A DNA stretch of 64,000 bases. Origin: Brotaphodocola faecis (lineage in GTDB: Bacteria > Bacillota > Clostridia > Lachnospirales > Lachnospiraceae). The notes beneath the pieces were generated by a model. The model saw nothing but the letters and a program-made list of their open reading frames with translations. It did not search any database and had not been told where the DNA came from. Positions 34,368 through 42,044 of this stretch are shown piece after piece. Where the stretch lies: positions 62,001 to 126,000 of the forward strand of contig NZ_JBBMFJ010000002.1 in assembly GCF_040096075.1 (NCBI RefSeq). The letters are read 5' to 3'. The translations under genes were made by a program, and so were the position numbers. Positions within the stretch are counted from its first letter, which is position 1. Each line of letters starts with the position of its first letter.

Positions 34368-35093
34368 TTACAGGGAGTGGTCAGGCCAGCCTTCAATGTT
34401 TCCGGTAATGACTGCGTGAAAGAGCCGGTCACGGACACCGGGACTGTCTGCATTCAGACTGCGGATCAGGTTTTTTACATATTCCCGGTGCGTATGTCCG
34501 TCCATCGGGCATGGATTTTTGCAGACAGGAAGCTGATATTTATTTCGAAATCCTTTTACATCTGCCTCTGTAACCAGCATCAGAGGCCGGATGACGGTCA
34601 GGTTGGTGCGGTCCAAATGTGTTACGGGCGGGAATGCGTAGAAGCGGCCTTCATACAGAAGGGACATCATAGCGGTTTCAATGAGGTCATCCTTATGATG
34701 GGCATACGCGATTTTATTGCAGCCGAGTTCCATGGCCTTCTGGTTCAGGGCGCCTTTGCGCATCTTGGCACACAGAGCACAAGGATTAGACTCTTTACGC
34801 ACCTCAAAAAGGATTTTACCGATATCGGTGGAAATTACTTCATATGGAACGCCAAAACCCGCGCACAGGGCCTTTACGGGCTCCAGATCCATGGTATCAA
34901 GGCCCATGTCAACGGTAATAGCGGAAAGACGAAATGATTTCGGATAAAATTTCTGGAGATGGGCAAGGCCATATAACAGTGTTAAACTGTCTTTACCACC
35001 GGAAATACCAATAGCGATATGATCGCCATCCTCAATCATGTTATATTGAACAACGGCCTGACGCAGCAGGCTTAAAAGTCTCTGAAGTTTCAT
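34368..35093 (-). CDS. TtcA-like tRNA thiolation enzyme
   Basis: A 241-aa PP-loop ATPase of the TtcA/TilS superfamily that activates tRNA for sulfur insertion. SGGKDSLTLLYGLAHL near residues 31-46 is the PP-loop. CALCAKMRKGAL near 110 gives the CxxC pair expected to bind an iron-sulfur cluster, and PVCKNPCPMDG near 195 may supply a third cysteine. This agrees with TtcA (2-thiocytidine 32), but group members are hard to tell apart by sequence. GAAAGG precedes the ATG. It is the gene before the recombinase, on the same strand. Confidence 0.82.
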   Translation of the reverse strand: MKLQRLLSLLRQAVVQYNMIEDGDHIAIGISGGKDSLTLLYGLAHLQKFYPKSFRLSAITVDMGLDTMDLEPVKALCAGFGVPYEVISTDIGKILFEVRKESNPCALCAKMRKGALNQKAMELGCNKIAYAHHKDDLIETAMMSLLYEGRFYAFPPVTHLDRTNLTVIRPLMLVTEADVKGFRNKYQLPVCKNPCPMDGHTHREYVKNLIRSLNADSPGVRDRLFHAVITGNIEGWPDHSL

Positions 35094-35183
35094 GGAAGTG
35101 AGAGTTCCTTTCTGAGTATATTAAAATAAAAATAGAACCGGAAATAAAAATCCAGGATATTGATAAAATAATCGGTTCTAATT

Positions 35184-35230
35184 AAAAACGGGACACCGGA
35201 AACCATATACAGGTTACCATGTCCCGTTTT
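35184..35230 (-). terminator. Terminator downstream of the amidohydrolase gene
   Basis: AAAACGGGACA/TGTCCCGTTTT stem with inner AAACC/GGTT pairing and a T run on the - strand. A second weaker hairpin (AGAACCG/CGGTTCT) follows at about 35132-35179, and another (AACTATTCG/CGAATAGTT) precedes it at about 35238-35272. Confidence 0.75.
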
Positions 35231-35348
35231 CTTTGTCAACTATTCGTTAAACTATTCTTTCGCGAATAGTTGGAAATCACTCCTATTGACCGGTTTCACA
35301 GGCATTTCTTTGGATCCGGTCTTTTGAATTGCGTTATAATGTTATAGT

Positions 35349-36617
35349 TTATTCCAGGCAGCTTTCTGTTTCATATACTTTGCCTTCTTTCATGACAAAT
35401 GCACAATCCAGCAATGCTTTCGTGTCGTGCATCAGGTCGCGTTTCCAGGCGGATATGTCGGCTAGTTTTCCGGGCTCCAGGGTTCCGATCTGGTCTGAAA
35501 GCTGTAAAATCCCTGCGTTGACGCTGGTTGCGGCTTTTAACGCATCAAAGGGCTTCATTCCGCTGTTTAACCAGGCTTCGTATTCATAGCCGCTTTCGTA
35601 GTTCTGATGGTTGGCTACAAAGTCTGTTCCGTAGCCCAGGCGGATTTTGCTGCTGCAGATGACTTCACGGCCAGCCTGAAGCGCGTCTTTATAAAGTTCC
35701 AGCTTTTTGCGGAATTCCGGCTGTTTTTTCTTGATTTCTTCCGGATCATAATGAACCGCTTCCTCATACGGACAAAAGGTCGGAACCAGGTACAAGCCTT
35801 TTTCTTCGATGAGCTGTGCTGTCTCCCGGTTCATTAAACTTCCGTGCTCCATTCCATCGATGCCAAAGGCAATCAGCTTCTGCATCAGTTCATTCGTGTA
35901 TACATGGGCCGTTACGGTTTTTCCGAGGGCATGTGCGGTGTCCATGATGGCCTTTAATTCTTCGTCGTTGAGCTGCTGCTGGACTGGTGTATCGTAAGGT
36001 GTGAAGAAACCGCCTGTGGCCATGATTTTTAAGAAATCAGATCCATATTTTACCTGTTCTCTCACTGCGTTGACAAAATAGTCTTTTCCGACACCCAAAG
36101 TCAGCCTCTCCTGCTGCAGTTTCTGGGACAACAGGGGATTTTTCGCGAAACCCTGGCTGAGATCGCCGTGGCTGCCGGCAGAACACAGAAACATCGGTGC
36201 CGCCACAATACGGCTTCCTGGGAAATATCCCCGTTCAATGGCACGTTTTACATCCAGAACGCCGTATCCGTTGCTGGTAATTCCTCCAACGTGCCGCACA
36301 GTGGTAAAACCTCTGCGCAGCGCTTTTTCCGCACAGCGCGCAATGGCCAGTGTCTTGGCTTCCTCACTCTGGGTGTATACTTCTTCGCGCACGGTGTGCC
36401 AGTCGAAATAGTCCATATGCATGTGGGCATCGATCATGCCCGGAGTTACCTGGCAGTCGGTAAGATCAATGATGTCAGCACCCTCCGGCACGGAAATTTC
36501 ACTGCCAACTTCCGCAATGAGATGATCTTCCACCAGAATGCTCTGGCCGCTCTTCCATTCCTGCGTCACACCGTCATAAAGACGCCCGCACCGCAGAACC
36601 TGGTATTTTTTATTCAT
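35349..36617 (-). CDS. Amidohydrolase, imidazolonepropionase/prolidase-like
   Basis: A 422-aa metal-dependent hydrolase with the TIM-barrel amidohydrolase fold. DAHMHMD at residues 63-69 gives His65 and His67 for the first metal. DFLKIMATGGFF near 200 has the lysine that is usually carbamylated, TAHVYTNELMQK near 230 and DGMEHGSLM near 250 give the next histidines, and GYGTDF near 330 the catalytic aspartate. The LEPGKLADI segment closes the barrel sandwich. Related enzymes cleave Xaa-Pro or N-acyl amino acid dipeptides. It is the last gene of the AbgT-S9-amidohydrolase operon. Substrate unproven. Confidence 0.83.
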   Translation of the reverse strand: MNKKYQVLRCGRLYDGVTQEWKSGQSILVEDHLIAEVGSEISVPEGADIIDLTDCQVTPGMIDAHMHMDYFDWHTVREEVYTQSEEAKTLAIARCAEKALRRGFTTVRHVGGITSNGYGVLDVKRAIERGYFPGSRIVAAPMFLCSAGSHGDLSQGFAKNPLLSQKLQQERLTLGVGKDYFVNAVREQVKYGSDFLKIMATGGFFTPYDTPVQQQLNDEELKAIMDTAHALGKTVTAHVYTNELMQKLIAFGIDGMEHGSLMNRETAQLIEEKGLYLVPTFCPYEEAVHYDPEEIKKKQPEFRKKLELYKDALQAGREVICSSKIRLGYGTDFVANHQNYESGYEYEAWLNSGMKPFDALKAATSVNAGILQLSDQIGTLEPGKLADISAWKRDLMHDTKALLDCAFVMKEGKVYETESCLE

Positions 36618-36641
36618 ACTGTTTGAACTCCTTCACTGCGT

Positions 36642-38834
36642 TTATTCTTCAAAAATTTCTGACTCTTCTGCTCCAAGAAGATTCCGTACAAAATAATCCA
36701 TCTTCCGGCGCACAAAGTAGGCATCCGATGGTACATTGTGATTGCATTTTGGCAGGACCACCAGATCGTAGCGCTTATTGTGTGCATTCAGTTCATCGCA
36801 CAGGCGGAGAGTCTGCGCCATGGTAACGTTATCATCCATGGCTCCGTAGGCCAGCATCAGATGGCCTTTCAGATTTCCGGCAAGGCGGGTAATATCGCCG
36901 TACTGGTAAACCTCCTCTGTATATAGCCCATTGTAGCGCTCCGTCCAGGAATGCTCATACATCCGCTGGTCATAGTTCCCGGAGGATGCCACACCGGCGC
37001 GGTACACGCCTGGATACTGAAGCATGGCTGATACGGTTGCGTAGCCGCCGGCGGAATTGCCCCACATGCCAACACAGTCCAGATCAATCTGCGGATACAG
37101 CTCTTTTAACTCTTTTAAGCAGAATACATGATCCTCCAGGCCTGCGCAGGCGTGAATGTTGTGATAGCTGAAGCTGTGGAAGGTCATACCGCGTCCTGGA
37201 ACACCGCGGCCATCCAGAATCAGTCCGGCAAAGCCCAGTTTCGCGAAGGACTGCAGTCCTCCGTAAATTTCCCGGTTCATTCCATTATCCCAGGTGAACT
37301 CTCTTGGGACATTGTAAAGCTGCGCACCGCCGTATATGTAATCGATCAGCGGCCAGGAATTGCTTTCCGGCTCATCTTCGCAGGCTGCCGGATCCGGTCG
37401 GAAGAAAATGCCGTACAGCTTCGTTTTTCCATCTGCAGCGGTCAGTGTGATCCGCTCCGGAATCTGATAGCCCAGCTTTAACAGATCTGAGATATCCGCT
37501 TTTTCCAGTTCGCAGATCAGTGTGCCATCCAGCTTTCGCAGAACCGTAACTGGAGGAAGATCCACGCGGGAACAGGTGTCCACGAAGGACTGGCTGCCCA
37601 TGCTGATCTGATGCACGGCATCCTCTGGCGTCAGGCGTGTCAGGCCACTGCCGTCAAATCCAACGCGGTACAGCTGGTAATACATGGGATCGGAACAGTC
37701 TGGAACATTGTTTGCCATAAAGTAAATCTGTTTATTCTGCGCATCCACGCGGATCAGCTTCTGCACGATCAGCTCTTTCTCAGATGCCTCAAAGAGATCT
37801 CCCTCACAGACACTTTCGTTTTCTGTCAGACGGTACCGGTAGAGATGGGCAAAGCCATTTCGCTCACTCTGCCAGAAGGCATAGGTTCTGTCACTGGTGA
37901 TAAAATTGGAAAACAGATAGCTTCCGTATCCATCCAGCAGTCCGAAGGCGCCAAGATTGAAAAACAGATCCGTTGTCTCACGAATCACGGCGCTGCAGCT
38001 TCCGCTTAACGCGTCACCGAGATAAAGGCAGGCCTCCTGGTACCCTCTTGCAATCCAGGTAAAATAGAAATGGCGGCTGTCTTCCATCCACTTGACAGAG
38101 GATTTCTCAGGGGAGGTAAATACCGGATAAAGAAAATCAGGTGCATCTGCCTTCACCAGAGTTTTTTCCGTTAAGGAACCGATGTAGAGGCTGTAATGGG
38201 GAATCTCCTCGTCAGTATCGGTTACAAATGGGCACGGATACTCGTAAAGTTCCGGGCGCAGATCCTGAATTCCGTCTGCGTAGGATGCGATCAGAGGAAG
38301 CTTTTTCGTGCTTCTCCGGTCTGCGCGGTATGTAATGAAACGGGTTCCATCCGGGCTCCACAGCACCTGGGGATGTTCTTTATATCCCTGGCGCTTTACT
38401 GTAATCTGGCTGTAAATGTCGATATAGCATCCATATTCCAGATACGGTTCCCCGTCAAAGGTAAGCTGTGTACGCTCTCCGGTTTTCCGTTCGGTTAAGA
38501 TCAGATTGTGCCGGTCATAAGAAAGACGGTAAGCACCGTCCGGAGACATGGTTACCGCCCTCTCCTCAGAACAGCCGGAAGCAGAGCTGGCGTCTGCCGC
38601 CTGTCCTGCTTTCTCTGCTTTCTGAAGAATCTGTCTTGTTCCAGTCAGTCCGTTTACTTCTGCCAGAACAGAGGTAATTTCACTGCCGGAACGCTCCTGC
38701 CGTTCATACTGAAATGCGGTGCCATCTGCATTCCAGTGTATCTTTGGATTTCCGTTTAACACGGTGGTGCGGGTATGTTTGGTTAGAAGCTTTTCTGCCG
38801 CCTCATACCGTCCTCTCATATTATGATGTTTCAT
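36642..38834 (-). CDS. S9 family peptidase with DPP IV-type N-terminal propeller
   Basis: A 730-aa serine peptidase without a signal peptide, so cytoplasmic. Residues 1-450 form a WD/beta-propeller-like gate (PHYSLYIGSL, TWIARGYQEACLYLGD). The alpha/beta-hydrolase domain follows: GMWGNSAGGYATVSAM near 605 holds the nucleophile serine, GAMDDNVTMAQT the aspartate, and PKCNHNVPSD the histidine. GRGVPGRGMTF is the oxyanion neighbourhood. Members remove dipeptides, often after proline, from small peptides. It lies between the AbgT and amidohydrolase genes, all on one transcript, and suggests intracellular breakdown of imported peptides. Confidence 0.85.
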   Translation of the reverse strand: MKHHNMRGRYEAAEKLLTKHTRTTVLNGNPKIHWNADGTAFQYERQERSGSEITSVLAEVNGLTGTRQILQKAEKAGQAADASSASGCSEERAVTMSPDGAYRLSYDRHNLILTERKTGERTQLTFDGEPYLEYGCYIDIYSQITVKRQGYKEHPQVLWSPDGTRFITYRADRRSTKKLPLIASYADGIQDLRPELYEYPCPFVTDTDEEIPHYSLYIGSLTEKTLVKADAPDFLYPVFTSPEKSSVKWMEDSRHFYFTWIARGYQEACLYLGDALSGSCSAVIRETTDLFFNLGAFGLLDGYGSYLFSNFITSDRTYAFWQSERNGFAHLYRYRLTENESVCEGDLFEASEKELIVQKLIRVDAQNKQIYFMANNVPDCSDPMYYQLYRVGFDGSGLTRLTPEDAVHQISMGSQSFVDTCSRVDLPPVTVLRKLDGTLICELEKADISDLLKLGYQIPERITLTAADGKTKLYGIFFRPDPAACEDEPESNSWPLIDYIYGGAQLYNVPREFTWDNGMNREIYGGLQSFAKLGFAGLILDGRGVPGRGMTFHSFSYHNIHACAGLEDHVFCLKELKELYPQIDLDCVGMWGNSAGGYATVSAMLQYPGVYRAGVASSGNYDQRMYEHSWTERYNGLYTEEVYQYGDITRLAGNLKGHLMLAYGAMDDNVTMAQTLRLCDELNAHNKRYDLVVLPKCNHNVPSDAYFVRRKMDYFVRNLLGAEESEIFEE

Positions 38835-38848
38835 GCTGCTTCTCCCTC

Positions 38849-40381
38849 TTATAAGAATACGCTGACACCCGGGCCAAGCGGAAGGTTAAAGAGTACCCAG
38901 ATGATCATCTGAACAATCCAGACAAGAAGGAATGCAATGGAATAAGGAAGCATCATGGAGATTAGGCTTCCCATGCCGAACTTCTTGTCGTACTTCTTTG
39001 CCATTCCGATTGCGATCGGGATATACGGATAAATCGGTGTGATCGCATTGGTGGTGGAATCACCGATACGGTAGATGATCTGTGCAAATGCCGGGCTGTA
39101 GCCGAGCATCATCATCATAGGAACCAGAATCGGAGCAAAAATGTACCATTTGCCGGAGCCGCTGGTCATAAACAGGTTTACCACGCAGCAGAGCAGGATG
39201 AAGAACAGCATTAACGGAATGCCGGTAAAGCCGGCTGTCTGCAGGGCATCTGCACTCTTTACGGCAATGATCATGCCGAGGTTGGTGTAGCTGAACATGT
39301 TGATGAACTGCGCAATGACAAATACTAAAACAATGTAGCCGGTCATGCCTTCCAGAGCCTGGGCCATCAGCATCGGAACGTCAGAACTGTTCTTGATGGT
39401 ACCGGCCTTCACGCCATATACAACGCCAACCAGAATGAAATAGATCATCAGGATCGGAACCAGACCCTTAATAAACGGTCCGTTTAAAATAGAGCCGTCT
39501 TCTGCCCGCAGGATACCGCCGGACGGAATGACCAGGATTGCAAATAACAGGATGTAGAAAATACTGAAAATACCGGCTGCGCGCAGTGCCTTTGCCTGAA
39601 CCGGAGTGATCTCAGCGCTGGATTCAACTGCATCGACGCCCTCTCCGTCTGTCGGATCATAGGTGCCAAGACGCGGAACGATGAATTTCTTGTTTACGAA
39701 CACGCCAGCCGCAGTCAGGGTAAATACGGATACGAACATGAAGTACCAGTTGCAGGTTGCATTCACAGTCATGGACGGATCAATCATCTGGGCTGTAGAT
39801 TCGGTTACGCCTGCTAACAGGACATCGGTTCCCGCAACGATCACGCAGGCGGTAAATCCGGCGTTGGTTGCAGCATATCCGGCAAGCAGTCCTGCAATCG
39901 GATGCATGCCGACAGACTCAAAAGCTGCCGCTGCCAAAGCCGGGACTACGATGATGGATGCCTCGGAAGCAATACTGCCGTTGATGCCAAGGAATAATAC
40001 AGTGGCGGTCAGTGCCCACAGCGGAACGCCAAGGATCGCGCGGCGCATAGCCGTTGTCAGAAGACCGACTTTTTCAGAAAAGCCAATGGCAATCTGCATA
40101 GCCAGTACCAGGCCAAGGGGTGAGAATCCCTGGAAGTTGGAAAGCAGATTTTCCAGAAGCCAGATCAGGCCATCTTTGCTGATGAGACTCTTTGCCAGAA
40201 CTGTTTCTCCGTTTGTCGGATTTACAACACTGACTCCGGCCATGCTGCATGCCAGACTGATCAGTGCCAGGATCAGGCATAACCATAAAAATAAGATATA
40301 CGGATGAGGAAGCCTGTTTCCTACCCGTTCAATAAAATCAAGAACTTTTCCGTTCTTTTTCTTTTGTGCCATTCCCTGCAT
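38849..40381 (-). CDS. AbgT family transporter
   Basis: A 510-aa membrane protein of the AbgT class (p-aminobenzoyl-glutamate and similar dipeptide-like substrates). About a dozen hydrophobic segments are visible. RVGNRLPHPYILFLWLCLI at the N terminus, FLGINGSIASEASIIVVPAL near 120, and SGSGKWYIFAPILVPMMM near 405 are family-typical. AGGAGGT precedes the ATG at 40381. It heads the operon, behind a promoter and a palindrome close to a TetR gene. Some AbgT proteins act as sulfonamide exporters, but the two hydrolases downstream favour uptake of a peptide-like nutrient. Confidence 0.85.
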   Translation of the reverse strand: MQGMAQKKKNGKVLDFIERVGNRLPHPYILFLWLCLILALISLACSMAGVSVVNPTNGETVLAKSLISKDGLIWLLENLLSNFQGFSPLGLVLAMQIAIGFSEKVGLLTTAMRRAILGVPLWALTATVLFLGINGSIASEASIIVVPALAAAAFESVGMHPIAGLLAGYAATNAGFTACVIVAGTDVLLAGVTESTAQMIDPSMTVNATCNWYFMFVSVFTLTAAGVFVNKKFIVPRLGTYDPTDGEGVDAVESSAEITPVQAKALRAAGIFSIFYILLFAILVIPSGGILRAEDGSILNGPFIKGLVPILMIYFILVGVVYGVKAGTIKNSSDVPMLMAQALEGMTGYIVLVFVIAQFINMFSYTNLGMIIAVKSADALQTAGFTGIPLMLFFILLCCVVNLFMTSGSGKWYIFAPILVPMMMMLGYSPAFAQIIYRIGDSTTNAITPIYPYIPIAIGMAKKYDKKFGMGSLISMMLPYSIAFLLVWIVQMIIWVLFNLPLGPGVSVFL

Positions 40382-40410
40382 AAAAGTACCTCCTGTTCAT
40401 TTTCTTTTCT

Positions 40411-40422
40411 AGACCATGGTCT
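40411..40422. promoter_or_regulatory. Palindromic operator, likely TetR site
   Basis: Perfect 12-bp palindrome AGACCATGGTCT immediately downstream of the -10 of the AbgT promoter, over the expected start point. A TetR-family gene adjoins it. Confidence 0.6.
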
Positions 40423-40423
40423 T

Positions 40424-40452
40424 ATTATAAACAAAAAAAGAAGAAGGCGCAA
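40424..40452 (-). promoter_or_regulatory. Promoter of the AbgT operon
   Basis: On the - strand: TTGCGC at 40452-40447, 17 bases, TATAAT at 40429-40424. The -35 lies within the stem of the tetR terminator. Confidence 0.75.
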
Positions 40453-40473
40453 CATTTCCTGCCTGCACCTTCT
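40432..40473 (-). terminator. Terminator of the tetR gene
   Basis: AGAAGG-GCA arms paired with TGC-CCTTCT at 40442-40451 and 40464-40473, then a T-rich run on the - strand. Confidence 0.7.
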
Positions 40474-40523
40474 AAAATAAAGTCAAATACGGTAAAAACG
40501 ATTAAAAAATGCTCGTTTTCTTA

Positions 40524-41141
40524 TTATTGTTCTTTCTTCACTTCATATTGAGAAGAATATCCAATGTAGGAACGCTCCAGCTTCGGGATGCTCACTGCAG
40601 CAAGGTCATAAGTGCCGTCTGCCAGGCACCAGGAAATCAGCTGGCTGCGCTCTTCTGCGACAATATCAGCAGCAAGCGTATGACAGTCAAGATCGGTCCG
40701 GATTTCGCCCCGCTCCTGCCCGCATTTTACAATCTCCAGAATAATTTTTACAAAGGAACGCTGCTCACCCCAGAAACGGATTCCGGTAGTACCGGAGAGC
40801 TGGCTGATGTAAAGACTGGTAAGCAGCTCCCTTCCGATCTGGCGGCTCATAAAATCGAACATAAAGCGGTTTAGGAGCAGCAGCTGTTCGAAGCTTCCTA
40901 ATGTTTTGTCAATGTTCCGGTAAAACTCCTCATATTTTTCATCGAACAGCTCATACATGGAATCCAGAAGCTCTGCCTTGGCATGAAAGTAATAATAGAA
41001 CCTGCCCTTCGAGCAGTGTGCTTCCTTCAGAATATCCTCCATGGTAGTATTCTGATACCCGTTCTGATAAAACAGCTTCCAGGCTGCATTTAAGAGCTGC
41101 TGCCGCTGCTTCTGTTCGTTGAATTCGTCCTTGGTCCGCAT
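40524..41141 (-). CDS. TetR/AcrR family transcriptional regulator
   Basis: A 205-aa DNA-binding repressor. The N-terminal helix-turn-helix is LLNAAWKLFYQNGYQNTTMEDILKEA (residues 13-38, only partly listed elsewhere), followed by HCSKGRFYYYFHAKAELLDS, the usual recognition-helix tail. The remaining helices are the ligand-binding part and are divergent. The ATG at 41141 is chosen because the promoter at 41170-41198 would start transcription downstream of the other ATGs. It lies upstream of and on the same strand as the AbgT operon and probably controls it. Confidence 0.85.
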   Translation of the reverse strand: MRTKDEFNEQKQRQQLLNAAWKLFYQNGYQNTTMEDILKEAHCSKGRFYYYFHAKAELLDSMYELFDEKYEEFYRNIDKTLGSFEQLLLLNRFMFDFMSRQIGRELLTSLYISQLSGTTGIRFWGEQRSFVKIILEIVKCGQERGEIRTDLDCHTLAADIVAEERSQLISWCLADGTYDLAAVSIPKLERSYIGYSSQYEVKKEQ

Positions 41142-41169
41142 GTATAATTTGTCCTTTGCTTTTTTCATT

Positions 41170-41198
41170 ATTTTAGCATGAAAGTGCAAGAGTTTCAA
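41170..41198 (-). promoter_or_regulatory. Promoter of the tetR gene
   Basis: On the - strand: TTGAAA, 17 bases, TAAAAT. It lies between the tetR and DUF2798 genes. Confidence 0.65.
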
Positions 41199-41249
41199 AT
41201 ACCATCAAAAAATGATGAAAGGTTGTATCGGCATTCCAGTCGACAGGAA

Positions 41250-41708
41250 TCATTTGAACATCTTTCCAAAAATAAAGCGAACCAGCGGACCAGCCGCAAA
41301 CAGCTGCCAGAAAAATGCCATTGGGAAGTTTTTAACTGTGGTAGAAATCCAGATGCTGAAAAATTCCGGCTGCAGACCGTTCTTAAATAAAATGGTTGCG
41401 ATCAGGCTCATGTATGGGCACATCATCCAGACAGACAAAACAGACATCATCAGGATCACAAAAATGATCTTGTCTTCGGCCGGGTTAAAGATACGGAAGG
41501 TAATCTTTTTTGCGATCGGTCCGACTACGAAAAAGTCAAATAAAAAGGCCAGCGGGCACATGATCGGGAGCTCATGAAGGGCTGCGGCGAAAACAAAATT
41601 CTGCGTGCCACCGACATTCAGCGTTACGTTGTAGCAGACCATGGGATAAACCATGGCAAAGACCATCATGATCCCGTAAATGATTTCCTGTTTCAAAGAT
41701 TTTGGCAT
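41250..41708 (-). CDS. DUF2798 family membrane protein
   Basis: A 152-aa protein with four hydrophobic segments arranged as two similar halves: IIYGIMMVFAMVYPMVCYNV with LAFLFDFFVVGPIAKKI, then FVILMMSVLSVWMMCPYMSL with FFWQLFAAGPLVRFIFG. The repeated (F)xVGP/AAGP(I/L) ends mark tandem DUF2798. Function is unknown; members are small integral membrane proteins. AAGGAGGAA precedes the ATG at 41708. An apparent longer frame upstream is leader RNA. The leader contains an intrinsic terminator before the ATG, so expression may be attenuated. Confidence 0.78.
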   Translation of the reverse strand: MPKSLKQEIIYGIMMVFAMVYPMVCYNVTLNVGGTQNFVFAAALHELPIMCPLAFLFDFFVVGPIAKKITFRIFNPAEDKIIFVILMMSVLSVWMMCPYMSLIATILFKNGLQPEFFSIWISTTVKNFPMAFFWQLFAAGPLVRFIFGKMFK

Positions 41709-41773
41709 AAGTAAATTCCTCCTTGATTGTCTGGGAACACAGTATTTTTGCGAAAATTGTGGGAGCTTCGCAG

Positions 41774-41864
41774 AAAATAAAAAATGCAGCGAAGCCGTCA
41801 AACTCGTTGCGACTCCACTGCATTCTGATTTCAGATATCGGAAAGCTGCTACTTGCAGATTTCC
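41774..41864 (-). promoter_or_regulatory. Leader with hairpin and terminator before the DUF2798 gene
   Basis: On the - strand a TATAAT at 41930-41925 is followed by hairpin 41864-41840 (GGAAA-CTGC/GCAG-TTTCC) and then a 12-bp-plus stem at 41824-41783 (AATGCAG/CTGCATT outer arms) with TTTTTTATTTT. The gene start is 66 bases further on. Alternatively this ends the LCP transcript. Confidence 0.55.
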
Positions 41865-42044
41865 GGTGTGCATCTCACTGCGTTCTCATAAAACTGTATG
41901 ATGTATGATTGTTACCGAGGTGCTATTATAGCGGAAAATTTTATTTTGTATAATAGTTTTTTGCCATTTTTTTGAATTTTGTCTCATTCTACAAAGATGA
42001 ATGGCCAATAAGCAGATTTCTGTATATTATGACGGACGCTGTTT

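Noticed and set aside
34326..34937. 203-aa + strand frame over the TtcA-like gene
   Set aside because: Antisense to a well-matched PP-loop protein; no supporting start.
35130..35272. Series of hairpins between ttcA and amidohydrolase genes as a riboswitch
   Set aside because: Best explained as one or two terminators of the upstream - strand operon; no conserved riboswitch core was recognised.
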